In this document: positions 35,024-42,492 of the stretch, piece by piece
Layout: each line of letters opens with the position of its first letter
How positions within the stretch are numbered: position 1 is the first letter of the stretch
Assembly: GCA_947447265.1 (NCBI GenBank)
Contig: CANFKC010000002.1
Coordinates: forward strand, 62,001-126,000
From: Chitinophagaceae bacterium
GTDB lineage: Bacteria; Bacteroidota; Bacteroidia; Chitinophagales; Chitinophagaceae
DNA: 64,000 nucleotides
Direction of reading: 5' to 3'
Notes under the pieces: generated by a model
Told to the model about the DNA's origin: nothing
What the model saw: the letters and a program-made list of their open reading frames with translations, nothing else
The model's database searches: none
Position numbers and translations under genes: made by a program

Positions 35024-35303
35024 CCTTATCCCAATCCCCTTCACTTTTCCCAATACTTTTCACACTGTGAAAACCAGGTGCATATCGTTTTTCTGCACGC
35101 TAAATATGCGTCACCTTTGTAGTGATGACTATCGTAATTGACAAGGAGATTTACCTACCCATACCCCAAAACAAAAATCACGATAACACGGGTTTCGGGA
35201 CTTTTTTTAATTCGGCGTGACCACACTTAACAATTCAATAACGCGAACACGTCGCGCTAAGCAATACGCACCGTTTTTACTAACAAATCCCGCTTCAATT
35301 GAT

Positions 35304-35311
35304 TACTTTTG
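35304..35311 (+). promoter_or_regulatory. -7 promoter element upstream of purM
   Basis: TACTTTTG matches TAnnTTTG and ends 18 bp before the TTG start codon of purM. Confidence 0.35.
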
Positions 35312-35329
35312 TATCGAAATTTTTGACTT

Positions 35330-36499
35330 TTGAATTCAGATAGATACAGCCAGCGCGGGGTTTCCGCACAAAAAGAAGACGTTCATAAAGCGGTAGCCAA
35401 ATTAGATAAAGGGCTTTTTCCTGCGGCATTTTGTAAAATCTATCCCGACTACTGGGGTGGTGATGATGCCTATTGCAACCTGATGCATGCTGATGGTGCA
35501 GGCACCAAATCGATACTCGCTTATATGTACTGGAAAGAAACCGGTGATATGAGCGTGTGGCAGGGCATTGCTATCGATTCGATAGTGATGAATATTGACG
35601 ATATGCTTTGCGTGGGTGCAACAGGGCCTTTTACCTATTCTTCCACCATAGGCAGGAACAAGCATCTTATTCCGGGCGACGTAATATCGGCGCTCATTAA
35701 CGGCACCCAATCTTATTTTGACAGGCTGAAACAATACGGCATTGACGTGCACCTTATGGGTGGCGAAACTGCCGATGTAGGCGATGTGGTCCGCACTGTG
35801 ATAGTGGATGGTACCATGGCATGCCGTATGCGTAGGGACAAACTGGTGACTACCGACAATATGAAGGCTGGCGATGTGGTAGTTTCGTTCGCAAGCTACG
35901 GCCAGGCCACCTACGAAGATGAATATAACAGCGGCATGGGCAGCAATGGCCTTACCAGCGCCCGCCACGAAATGCTGAAGCATGATTATGCAACGCAGTA
36001 TCCCGAAAGTGTAGATCCGGGTTTGCCAAAAGCGGTTGTTTACAATGGCAAGTATTCATTGACCGACATTACTGAAACCGGCCTTACCGTAGGCAAAATG
36101 CTGCTTTCACCAACCCGTACCTATGCACCATTGGTTTTGCGCATGCTTAACGAACATTTTGATAAGATACATGGTATAATACACTGCAGCGGCGGCGGTC
36201 AGAGCAAAGTGATGCATTACCTGCCTTCGGCTCTAAAAGTGGTAAAGAACAATTTATTGCCTGTTCCCCCGTTATTCAAAATGATACAGGAATCTGCCGG
36301 CACAAGTTGGAAGGAAATGTATCAGGTGTTCAATATGGGTCAGCGTTTAGAGGTATTTACCGACAGAGAAACTGCGGAAGCAATTATTGAAATAGCAAAG
36401 TCATTCAATATAACCGCTCAGATTTCCGGTTATGTAGAAGCCGCTGCGCAGAAAGAAGTAGTGATTGATGGACCAAATGGTGTTTTCAGCTATACTTAG
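35330..36499 (+). CDS. purM: Phosphoribosylformylglycinamidine cyclo-ligase (AIR synthase)
   Basis: 389 residues. The family motif at the start (RYSQRGVSAQKEDVHKAV), the MHADGAGTKS and MGGETADVGD segments and the C-terminal GGGQSK motif identify PurM, which closes the imidazole ring of AIR in de novo purine synthesis using ATP. The start is TTG: the conserved 'SDRYSQRGV' lies immediately after it and no ATG is available upstream. Length is slightly above the ~345 residues of E. coli PurM, as in other Bacteroidetes. It stands alone; purC lies 24 kb away. Confidence 0.93.
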   Translation: MNSDRYSQRGVSAQKEDVHKAVAKLDKGLFPAAFCKIYPDYWGGDDAYCNLMHADGAGTKSILAYMYWKETGDMSVWQGIAIDSIVMNIDDMLCVGATGPFTYSSTIGRNKHLIPGDVISALINGTQSYFDRLKQYGIDVHLMGGETADVGDVVRTVIVDGTMACRMRRDKLVTTDNMKAGDVVVSFASYGQATYEDEYNSGMGSNGLTSARHEMLKHDYATQYPESVDPGLPKAVVYNGKYSLTDITETGLTVGKMLLSPTRTYAPLVLRMLNEHFDKIHGIIHCSGGGQSKVMHYLPSALKVVKNNLLPVPPLFKMIQESAGTSWKEMYQVFNMGQRLEVFTDRETAEAIIEIAKSFNITAQISGYVEAAAQKEVVIDGPNGVFSYT

Positions 36500-36590
36500 T
36501 TTTGATTTTTTGAGCTTTTTCAACGTTGTTAGTGCCGCCTTGCCCGGTTGTAATTTGGTGGTTAGTCCCAATACATGCGGTAGTAGTTAC

Positions 36591-36771
36591 GGCTTAAAAG
36601 CATAAGTGTTCGAAACATCTAATTGTAGTTGTAGTTGGAAATATCCCGTTAGGGACTACCGCTCTGTAGCAAAATGTGATGAGAATGGGCTCATGTCCCT
36701 TAGGGACTACCCAATTTCTGGTCGGAAAATGTGCAAGAAACCGTATTTCGAACACTCGTGGCTTAAAAGCC
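36591..36771. mobile_element. 181-bp element with imperfect terminal inverted repeats
   Basis: GGCTTAAAAGCATAAGTGTT continuing to CGAAA (36591-36615) pairs with TTTCGAACACTCGTGGCTTA continuing to AAAGCC (36746-36771). Inside are two copies of a TCCC-TTAGGGACTACC motif (36648 and 36697). This looks like a non-coding, possibly mobilisable repeat. Confidence 0.45.
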
Positions 36772-37143
36772 GCCGCAATTATGAAAAAGTCAACTGTCGA
36801 TATAGCCTGGTACAGTAGCGTTGTTGTAGCTCTTAAATTGTCTGTTAAACGAATACGTTTTGCACTTTTGGGTTTTGACTTTTGACTTGACACTAGTCGA
36901 TATAACCTGGTACAGTAGCGTTGTTGCGCCTCTTAAATCTTGCAGGACATTAAAATTGCGTCTTTGTCCCGACCTTTTGTTGGGATGAGACCTCTTTTTT
37001 AGCGTTTTTATTTGCGCCTCTTAAATCTTGAACAACATGAAAATTGCGGCTTTGCGCCTTTGCGTGAGCCCCTTTTTTTAAAACCTTACAATATTGGAGC
37101 TATACTGCACATTTTTTTTGTATTTTTAATGATATTTAGATTT

Positions 37144-37160
37144 TTGGCACAATTCGTGCT
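37144..37160 (+). promoter_or_regulatory. Sigma-54 (RpoN) promoter of the first array gene
   Basis: TTGGCACAATTCGTGCT fits the consensus YTGGCACGRNNNTTGCW with GG and GC at the required 10-bp spacing. Transcription would start near 37171, 23 bp before the ATG. Confidence 0.75.
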
Positions 37161-37193
37161 GCAATTTGGTTACCCGCAAAAAGATATGCACAC

Positions 37194-37859
37194 ATGAAAA
37201 AAATATTGCTGGCCTTATTGCCTGCCTTGCTGTTAAGCACAGCTTATGCGCAGGAGAAAACAACGGAAAACGAAGAAGATGCTCCTGCAAAGCAGGCATG
37301 TAATTCTGCTTGCTGTAAGATGGCGGGTAACATTCTGTACATGTCGCCAGTGAAGTTTACTGAAAATGGGGTTGGCTTCGAACTGGGTTTTGAACATGGC
37401 ATTGACAAGGATGGTATTGTTGCCTACAACCTGCCGTTAGTAGCTACATTTAATCTGACGCATGACCAACTGGATATGGGTAACAAACAAGACCCTATGT
37501 TTTACTTTATGCCGGGATTGAAGTTCTACCCAACCAGCAGCCACGGCAGGGTAAAATATGCATTAGGACCATCATTGGTATTAGGCGCGGGTCAGCAGAC
37601 CGATTTGGAGCCCAATCGCTTTTACTCAACTAATCCGGGAATTTACCCATTTGCCCCTTTGCCGGACGAATATGTTACAAGGAACAAATTTTTGCTTGGG
37701 GTAACGGTCAATAACTCACTTAACATTAACCCAACGGAACATTTTACAATGGGGCTCGATTTTGGTTTTGGCTTCACCTACATCAATAAACTTGATGGAG
37801 TAGCCCAGAATATCAACGGACTGGTGCAGGGTGGTTTTAAAGTGGGTTACAGGTTCTAA
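37194..37859 (+). CDS. Array OMP 1: secreted beta-rich protein, Cys-rich N-terminus
   Basis: 221 residues. Signal peptide 1-19 (ending AYAQ), an acidic spacer with Cys residues (KQACNSACCKMAG, ~34-46), then the domain shared by the whole array: MSPVKFTENGVGFELGFEHGID, YNLPLVATFNL, MFYFMPGLKFYPTS, VKYALGPSLVLG, GVTVNNSLNINPTEHF, MGLDFGFGFTYIN and QNINGLVQGGFKVGYRF. Alternating hydrophobic strands and a C-terminal aromatic residue suggest an outer-membrane beta-barrel, but the family is not one I can name. It is the first gene of the array, behind the sigma-54 promoter, and array OMP 2 follows after 33 bp. Confidence 0.85.
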   Translation: MKKILLALLPALLLSTAYAQEKTTENEEDAPAKQACNSACCKMAGNILYMSPVKFTENGVGFELGFEHGIDKDGIVAYNLPLVATFNLTHDQLDMGNKQDPMFYFMPGLKFYPTSSHGRVKYALGPSLVLGAGQQTDLEPNRFYSTNPGIYPFAPLPDEYVTRNKFLLGVTVNNSLNINPTEHFTMGLDFGFGFTYINKLDGVAQNINGLVQGGFKVGYRF

Positions 37860-37892
37860 AAATTAATACAATTCACGTTACAAAACAATACA

Positions 37893-38558
37893 ATGATCAG
37901 GAAAATCGCGTTTGCATTATTGCCACTATTTCTTGCAACTGCAAGTATGGCACAGGAAAAAACTGAAACTGAAGAAGATGCACCTGCAAAGTCGGGATGC
38001 GGCAGCAGCAGCAGCTGTTGCAAGAACGGCAATAAGGTTTGGTACGTTTCGCCGATTAAATTTACCGAAAATGGTGTTGGTTTTGAATTAGGCTATGAGC
38101 GCGGTATTGATAAAGGTGGTATTGTAGCGTATAACCTGCCTCTCGTTGCGACATTCAACCTTGCGCATGACGAACTGAATATGGGCAACAAGCAAGATGC
38201 TATGGTATACTTTATGCCAGGTATTAAATTCTACCCGACCAGTGCTTATGGTAAAGTTAAATATGCTTTAGGACCATCTCTGGTAATTGGTGTAGGCCAG
38301 CAAACTGACCGTTACGATTATTATATCAATCCCTTTACAACCTACCCTTACCCTGTATCTAACCATGGTTATGTTACAAGAGATAAGGAATTGTTGGGTG
38401 TAATGATCAACAACTCACTTAATATTAACCCTTCCGATCATTTTACGCTTGGCCTTGATTTTGGTTTTGGTTTTACCTACATCAACATGCTTGACGGTGT
38501 AACCCAGAATATGAAGGGCTTGGTGCAAGGTGGTTTTAAAATGGGTTATAGATTATAA
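37893..38558 (+). CDS. Array OMP 2: secreted beta-rich protein, Cys-rich N-terminus
   Basis: 221 residues and the closest relative of array OMP 1. Signal peptide 1-20 (ending SMAQ), an acidic linker (EEDAPAK), a Cys motif GCGSSSSCCKNGN (~35-47) and the shared domain (KFTENGVGFELGYERGID to GGFKMGYRL). It has no promoter of its own in the 33-bp gap, so it should be co-transcribed with array OMP 1. The loop between strands at ~125-150 (TDRYDYYINPFTTYPYP) differs from its neighbours and may be surface-exposed. Function unknown. Confidence 0.85.
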   Translation: MIRKIAFALLPLFLATASMAQEKTETEEDAPAKSGCGSSSSCCKNGNKVWYVSPIKFTENGVGFELGYERGIDKGGIVAYNLPLVATFNLAHDELNMGNKQDAMVYFMPGIKFYPTSAYGKVKYALGPSLVIGVGQQTDRYDYYINPFTTYPYPVSNHGYVTRDKELLGVMINNSLNINPSDHFTLGLDFGFGFTYINMLDGVTQNMKGLVQGGFKMGYRL

Positions 38559-38919
38559 TTGTATTATCCGGCAAAAAAAGATTTTTCTTTTCGCCAATTT
38601 GGGTCTGAAAATTAATGAAAGGCGCCGCGATAGCGGACATTAGGGTAACAAGCTTCAACAAAACACGCAGCAGGGCTTCTTTTAGCCGCGGAGCGATAGC
38701 TAAAAGTGGCGTTTTTCTTTGTTACTTTCTTTTTCGCCACGAAAAAAGAACGGCGTAAGCCCTCATTGAGTCCTCTAAAAATAGACGATAGCGAAATAAA
38801 GTAATGTAGACGCGATTAAATCAAGCAATAAAGCAACCTGATGCAATGAGAATTACGATAAAAGCACTGCCATTATTATTTACCAGTACCGGGTATTCTT
38901 TACCTATAAAAAAACAAAA
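38559..38919. repeat. Dispersed palindromic element, copy 1, in the array
   Basis: The 361-bp gap between array OMP 2 and 3 contains at 38621-38751 a GC-richer element (GCGGACATTAGGGTAACAAG, GCTTCTTTTAGCCGC, TTTGTTACTTTCTTTTTCGC) that recurs at 46501-46640. The rest of the gap is AT-rich without a gene. Confidence 0.7.
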
Positions 38920-39558
38920 ATGAAAAGGAAATTCTTACTTGCTGCATTGCCACTTTTAATGGTTGCATCAGCTCAGGCTCAAGAAAAAACGGAAACTAGC
39001 GAAGAGGCAAAGCCCGCCTGCTGCAAAACAGGCACCAATATCTTGTACTTTTCACCTATGAAATTTACAGAGAACGGCGTCGGCTTTGAATTAGGTTACG
39101 AACACGGACTGGATGCAGGAGGTATAGTTGCGGTCAACCTGCCCCTGGTAGCTACGTTTAATATGTCAAACGGCAATCTGGACAAGGGCAACAAGCAGGA
39201 TGCCATGTTCTATTTTACGCCGGGCATAAAGTTTTACCCTACCAGCAGCTTCGGTAAAGTAAAGTATTCCCTGGGTCCATCTCTGGTGTTGGCAGCCGGC
39301 GAGGAAACGCAGAATTTTCCTATTTTAAATACATACCCGGCGGCGTATTATAATACATATACAGATAACTACATTACTAAATCTAAAGTGCAGTTGGGGG
39401 TAATGATCAACAACTCACTAAATATAAACCCGACGGCGCATTTCACAATGGGCCTTGACTTCGGTTTTGGCTTTACTTACATTACAAAAATCGACGGTGA
39501 AACCCAGAATATGCGCGGCCTTGTACAAGGTGGCTTCAAGTTGGGCTATCGCTTATAA
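38920..39558 (+). CDS. Array OMP 3: secreted beta-rich protein, short Cys-rich N-terminus
   Basis: 212 residues: signal peptide 1-20 (ending AQAQ), short acidic linker, Cys pair in KPACCKTGTN, then the shared domain from FSPMKFTENGVGFELGYEHGLD to GLVQGGFKLGYRL. It is separated from array OMP 2 by a repeat element and followed by its own terminator, so it is transcribed separately. Its central loop (QNFPILNTYPAAYYNTYTD) is again divergent. Function unknown. Confidence 0.85.
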   Translation: MKRKFLLAALPLLMVASAQAQEKTETSEEAKPACCKTGTNILYFSPMKFTENGVGFELGYEHGLDAGGIVAVNLPLVATFNMSNGNLDKGNKQDAMFYFTPGIKFYPTSSFGKVKYSLGPSLVLAAGEETQNFPILNTYPAAYYNTYTDNYITKSKVQLGVMINNSLNINPTAHFTMGLDFGFGFTYITKIDGETQNMRGLVQGGFKLGYRL

Positions 39559-39579
39559 TAGCTTCTAGAAATATTACAG

Positions 39580-39612
39580 CCTGCAACTGCGAAAGCGTTT
39601 GCAGGTTTTTTT
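39580..39612 (+). terminator. Terminator after array OMP 3
   Basis: CCTGCAA pairs with TTGCAGG (with a few extra inner pairs around GCGAAAGC) followed by seven T residues, 22 bp after the stop. Confidence 0.85.
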
Positions 39613-39805
39613 ATTGTTTTGTTGCTGGCGATAAATCTACTCGGACAACAATAATTTGTAATAAATGTTGTAAATTGCTGTATCACGAATTTTTAATGAA
39701 CGGGGTATCAAAAAAATTACGGTGCTGCTACAAGCTATTCTTTAAGCATATCGGTTTCGGAATGGAATAATGGACTATGAATTATAATGCCAAACACTAT
39801 TTTTT

Positions 39806-40420
39806 ATGCATAGGATTTTTGTTTCATTGATTGCGTTTTTGTTGTATGGTGGAGGAGCATTTGGCGGCAATGGCAATATGCCGAAAGCTGACACTACAGT
39901 TGGCAAGCGGCAACATACTGACGCACCGTTATTAACGAAGAATATACTTACGTTTGCACCCATCCGGGTACTGGAAAACGCCTATGGTTTTGGTATAGGG
40001 CTGGAACATTTTACAGGGAAAAATGGAGCACTGAGTATATATGTGCCAATCGTTTCCACCTACGATGTTACCAGTGGTAGCAGGCCGCGACGGAACCAAA
40101 CCACCTACGTTATGCCGGGCCTCAAATTCTATTTAAGCAAGCCCGCAACTAAAATAAAATGTGCCATCGGTCCTTCATTGTTGTTAGGGGTAGGGCAAAC
40201 GGTTGAGTATGATGAGTTTCGCGCTAAACCTGCCGAACCAGTGCAAAAAACGGTACTGGGAACCCTGGTAAACACCTCTGTAAACATCAATCCCTTCCCG
40301 CATATTTATTACGGATTTGAATTGGGCTGCGGGTTCACTTATTTCGAAAAGGTCGGCGATCGCAATATTGGTGCGCAATCCCTGGTTCAATTTGGTTTTA
40401 ATTTTGGTTACCGGTTCTGA
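39806..40420 (+). CDS. Array OMP 4: divergent member
   Basis: 204 residues. Signal peptide ~1-20. The shared domain is present but the most diverged of the eight: APIRVLENAYGFGIGLEHF replaces the FTENGVGF motif, followed by YVPIVSTYDVTSG, YVMPGLKFYLSK, IKCAIGPSLLLG, NTSVNINPFPHIY, GFELGCGFTYFEKV and SLVQFGFNFGYRF. No Cys-rich segment. It has its own upstream spacer (247 bp) after the array OMP 3 terminator, and array OMP 5 follows after 64 bp. Confidence 0.8.
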   Translation: MHRIFVSLIAFLLYGGGAFGGNGNMPKADTTVGKRQHTDAPLLTKNILTFAPIRVLENAYGFGIGLEHFTGKNGALSIYVPIVSTYDVTSGSRPRRNQTTYVMPGLKFYLSKPATKIKCAIGPSLLLGVGQTVEYDEFRAKPAEPVQKTVLGTLVNTSVNINPFPHIYYGFELGCGFTYFEKVGDRNIGAQSLVQFGFNFGYRF

Positions 40421-40484
40421 CACAATAATATTGGCTTGTTGCAGTTTAGTATGCAGTAGTTTTATTTGCATTAAAATACATTTT

Positions 40485-41144
40485 ATGAACTTAAGGTCCC
40501 TTCTGGTTTTTTTTTCCATAGCTATGTTTTGCCTGCCTGCAGTTAGGGCAGGTGATAAGAATACTGACAGTAGCACGACGAAGAAGAGCAGGAAGATGAA
40601 CTTCAAGACGCAGATAATTTCTTTTGCGCCCCTGCAAACAACGGAGCAGGGCATTGGTGTATCAGTGGGCTATGAGATGGGTTTGGATAAGAAGGGTCTG
40701 CTGGCGCTGAGTCTGCCAGCAGCAGTTAGTTTTAGTACAGGCAATTCGCCCTATGCTAACCTGATGAGTCCGCAAGGTTACGGTAATCTCAAACGCGATA
40801 TTATCGGGAGTAAAATGTTTTATTTCTGCCCTGGCATTAAGTTCTATCCTACAAGTTGTTTTGGAAAGGTAAAATTTGCTTTTGGTCCGTCGCTTGTAAT
40901 GGCGTATGCAGGGCAGGAGCGCAACCCGGTAACACAGTTACACGAAAATGAATTTACGACTACAGGTCCGCTGGTACTCGGTTTTATGATAGCTAATTCC
41001 CTTAATATAAGCCCTACGCAACACTTTTACCTGGCCTTCGATTTTGGACTCGGCGCCACTTATCTTACCCCTAGGAGCGGGCAAGACTCTAGCGTAATTT
41101 CATCGCTCAGCCAGTTTGCCTTCAAACTTGGTTACAGATTTTAG
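40485..41144 (+). CDS. Array OMP 5
   Basis: 219 residues from the ATG at 40485, which begins a proper signal peptide (MNLRSLLVFFSIAMFCLPAV); in-frame codons upstream overlap array OMP 4 and are not used. A basic linker precedes the shared domain: SFAPLQTTEQGIGVSVGYEMGLD, LPAAVSFSTG, MFYFCPGIKFYPTS, VKFAFGPSLVMA, MIANSLNISPTQHF, LAFDFGLGATYL and LSQFAFKLGYRF. The ending SLSQFAFKLGYRF resembles that of array OMP 8, suggesting these two form a subgroup. Function unknown. Confidence 0.82.
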   Translation: MNLRSLLVFFSIAMFCLPAVRAGDKNTDSSTTKKSRKMNFKTQIISFAPLQTTEQGIGVSVGYEMGLDKKGLLALSLPAAVSFSTGNSPYANLMSPQGYGNLKRDIIGSKMFYFCPGIKFYPTSCFGKVKFAFGPSLVMAYAGQERNPVTQLHENEFTTTGPLVLGFMIANSLNISPTQHFYLAFDFGLGATYLTPRSGQDSSVISSLSQFAFKLGYRF

Positions 41145-41174
41145 TATTATATTTACACTCAAATACATACAACA

Positions 41175-41798
41175 ATGACTTTTAAGAACCTATTTGCCAC
41201 AATTTTTTCAACAATGCTGGTAACCGGAGCATTTGCACAAGCGAGCAGCATTGAAAGCAATGAAGAGGTTGCAAAGCCTAAAGTGAAGACGTACGATAAA
41301 CTGATTACCGTAGCACCAATTCAATTTACTGAAAATGGTGTAGGCTTTTCAATAGCATATGAGCAGGCTATTGATAAAGAGGGTATAGTAGCGTTTAACT
41401 TGCCGCTGGTAGCTACGTTCGATTTAAGCAATAACAATAATAGCAATTACTACAACAATTACTACCGCGATCACCAGGATGCCATGTATTATTTTATGCC
41501 AGGTCTTAAATTTTACCCGACCGGTAGCCATGGTAAAGTTAAGTATGCTATTGGCCCTTCAGTAGTTGCAGGCTTCGGCGAGTATACTGATAATGGGTAT
41601 TACAGCTACCAACATACACAGGATAAATTTATACTGGGGGTTATGGTAAATAACTCACTTAACATAAACGTGAACAAGAACATTTACATGGGCCTTGAAA
41701 TGGGTTTTGGTTTTACTTATCTGCGCCAGTACGATGGCATTACCCAGAATATGGGAGGCCTCGCACAGGGCGGCTTTAAAATGGGGCTGAGGTTCTAA
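41175..41798 (+). CDS. Array OMP 6
   Basis: 207 residues: signal peptide 1-20 (ending AFAQ), short linker, shared domain (VAPIQFTENGVGFSIAYEQAID to GGLAQGGFKMGLRF). An Asn/Tyr-rich loop (NNNNSNYYNNYYRDHQD, ~82-98) precedes the YYFMPGLKFYPTG strand; a similar loop is found in array OMP 8. It starts 30 bp after array OMP 5, so the two probably share a transcript. Confidence 0.85.
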   Translation: MTFKNLFATIFSTMLVTGAFAQASSIESNEEVAKPKVKTYDKLITVAPIQFTENGVGFSIAYEQAIDKEGIVAFNLPLVATFDLSNNNNSNYYNNYYRDHQDAMYYFMPGLKFYPTGSHGKVKYAIGPSVVAGFGEYTDNGYYSYQHTQDKFILGVMVNNSLNINVNKNIYMGLEMGFGFTYLRQYDGITQNMGGLAQGGFKMGLRF

Positions 41799-41820
41799 CA
41801 TCCCGTAAATACCTACCCTT

Positions 41821-42426
41821 ATGATTAAAAAACTATTGCTTGCTATTTGTATAATGGCGGCTCTTTCGCTTGCTGCACAAATCAAAACCGAAGGTAACGG
41901 TACAGGTATAATTCCGCCTGTTTCCAAGCTGGGCAAGCACCTGCTCACTGTTGCACCACTGTTGTTTACAGAAAATGGCGTCGGTTTTTCAGTGGGTTAC
42001 GAACGTGCTCTTGATGCCAACAGCTATGCTGCCTTCAGCCTTCCGTTGGTAGGCACGTTTAATACATCAAGGCGCGATATATTTGGTCATCGCCCGAACG
42101 ACCCGATGTTTTACCTGATGCCGGGCTTTAAATTTTACCCTACTGGTAATAATTCCAAAGCAAAATATGCGCTGGGGCCTTCATTTGTTATTGGTTTTGG
42201 TAAAACCGCCGGTTACGATGACTTCTATTACCTGCAAAGAATGAAAAATAAATTCATTTTGGGTGTGCTGTTAGATAACTCACTGAATCTAAACATAACC
42301 AATACAATTTATTTAGGATTGAATTTTGGTTTTGGTTTTACATGGTTACGCTTTTATGATGGCGAAAATCAGGGTATTGGCGGACTGGTGAATGGCAGTT
42401 GTAAATTCGGTTTCAGGTTGCGGTAA
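41821..42426 (+). CDS. Array OMP 7
   Basis: 201 residues: signal peptide 1-~20 (ending SLAAQ), shared domain (VAPLLFTENGVGFSVGYERALD, FSLPLVGTFNTS, MFYLMPGFKFYPTG, KYALGPSFVIGFG, LLDNSLNLNITNTIY, LNFGFGFTWL, GLVNGSCKFGFRLR). The C-terminus is RLR, not a terminal Phe, which weakens the typical barrel-insertion signal for this member. It starts 22 bp after array OMP 6 and is likely the last gene of the 5-6-7 transcript. Confidence 0.83.
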   Translation: MIKKLLLAICIMAALSLAAQIKTEGNGTGIIPPVSKLGKHLLTVAPLLFTENGVGFSVGYERALDANSYAAFSLPLVGTFNTSRRDIFGHRPNDPMFYLMPGFKFYPTGNNSKAKYALGPSFVIGFGKTAGYDDFYYLQRMKNKFILGVLLDNSLNLNITNTIYLGLNFGFGFTWLRFYDGENQGIGGLVNGSCKFGFRLR

Positions 42427-42450
42427 ATAATTGCGGCATAACCTGAAATT

Positions 42451-42467
42451 CTGGCACAATAAATGCA
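42451..42467 (+). promoter_or_regulatory. Sigma-54 (RpoN) promoter of the last array gene
   Basis: CTGGCACAATAAATGCA fits YTGGCACGRNNNTTGCW with correct GG-N10-GC spacing. Predicted start of transcription is near 42478, 15 bp before the ATG at 42493. It overlaps the alternative ATG at 42463, arguing against that start. Confidence 0.75.
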
Positions 42468-42492
42468 GTGTTTTTTAAAAGCTTTTTTCTCT

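Larger units (their letters stand above)
34770..35329. other. Intergenic region with a MITE-like element
   Basis: A 560-bp spacer between the divergent T9SS operon and purM. It contains the inverted-repeat element described separately (34901-35023) and, near 35304, a TAnnTTTG element for purM. No credible gene is present. Confidence 0.6.
36500..37193. other. 694-bp repeat-rich intergenic region before the outer-membrane protein array
   Basis: From left to right: the 36591-36771 inverted-repeat element; two ~100-bp direct copies beginning GTCGATATAGCCTGG (36796) and GTCGATATAACCTGG (36896); two more CGCCTCTTAAATCTTG words (36926, 37014) related to the array at 13.4 kb; and the sigma-54-type promoter at 37144. 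Several short open frames here follow the repeats and are not credible genes. Confidence 0.75.

Noticed and set aside
36606-36885. Three short open frames before the outer-membrane array
   Set aside because: They run through the inverted-repeat and direct-repeat elements and change with them; no protein features.
37012-37197. 61-codon open frame ending at the start of the first array gene
   Set aside because: It covers a dispersed repeat and the sigma-54 promoter.
40317-40484. N-terminal extension of array OMP 5
   Set aside because: It overlaps array OMP 4, whereas the ATG at 40485 opens a normal signal peptide.
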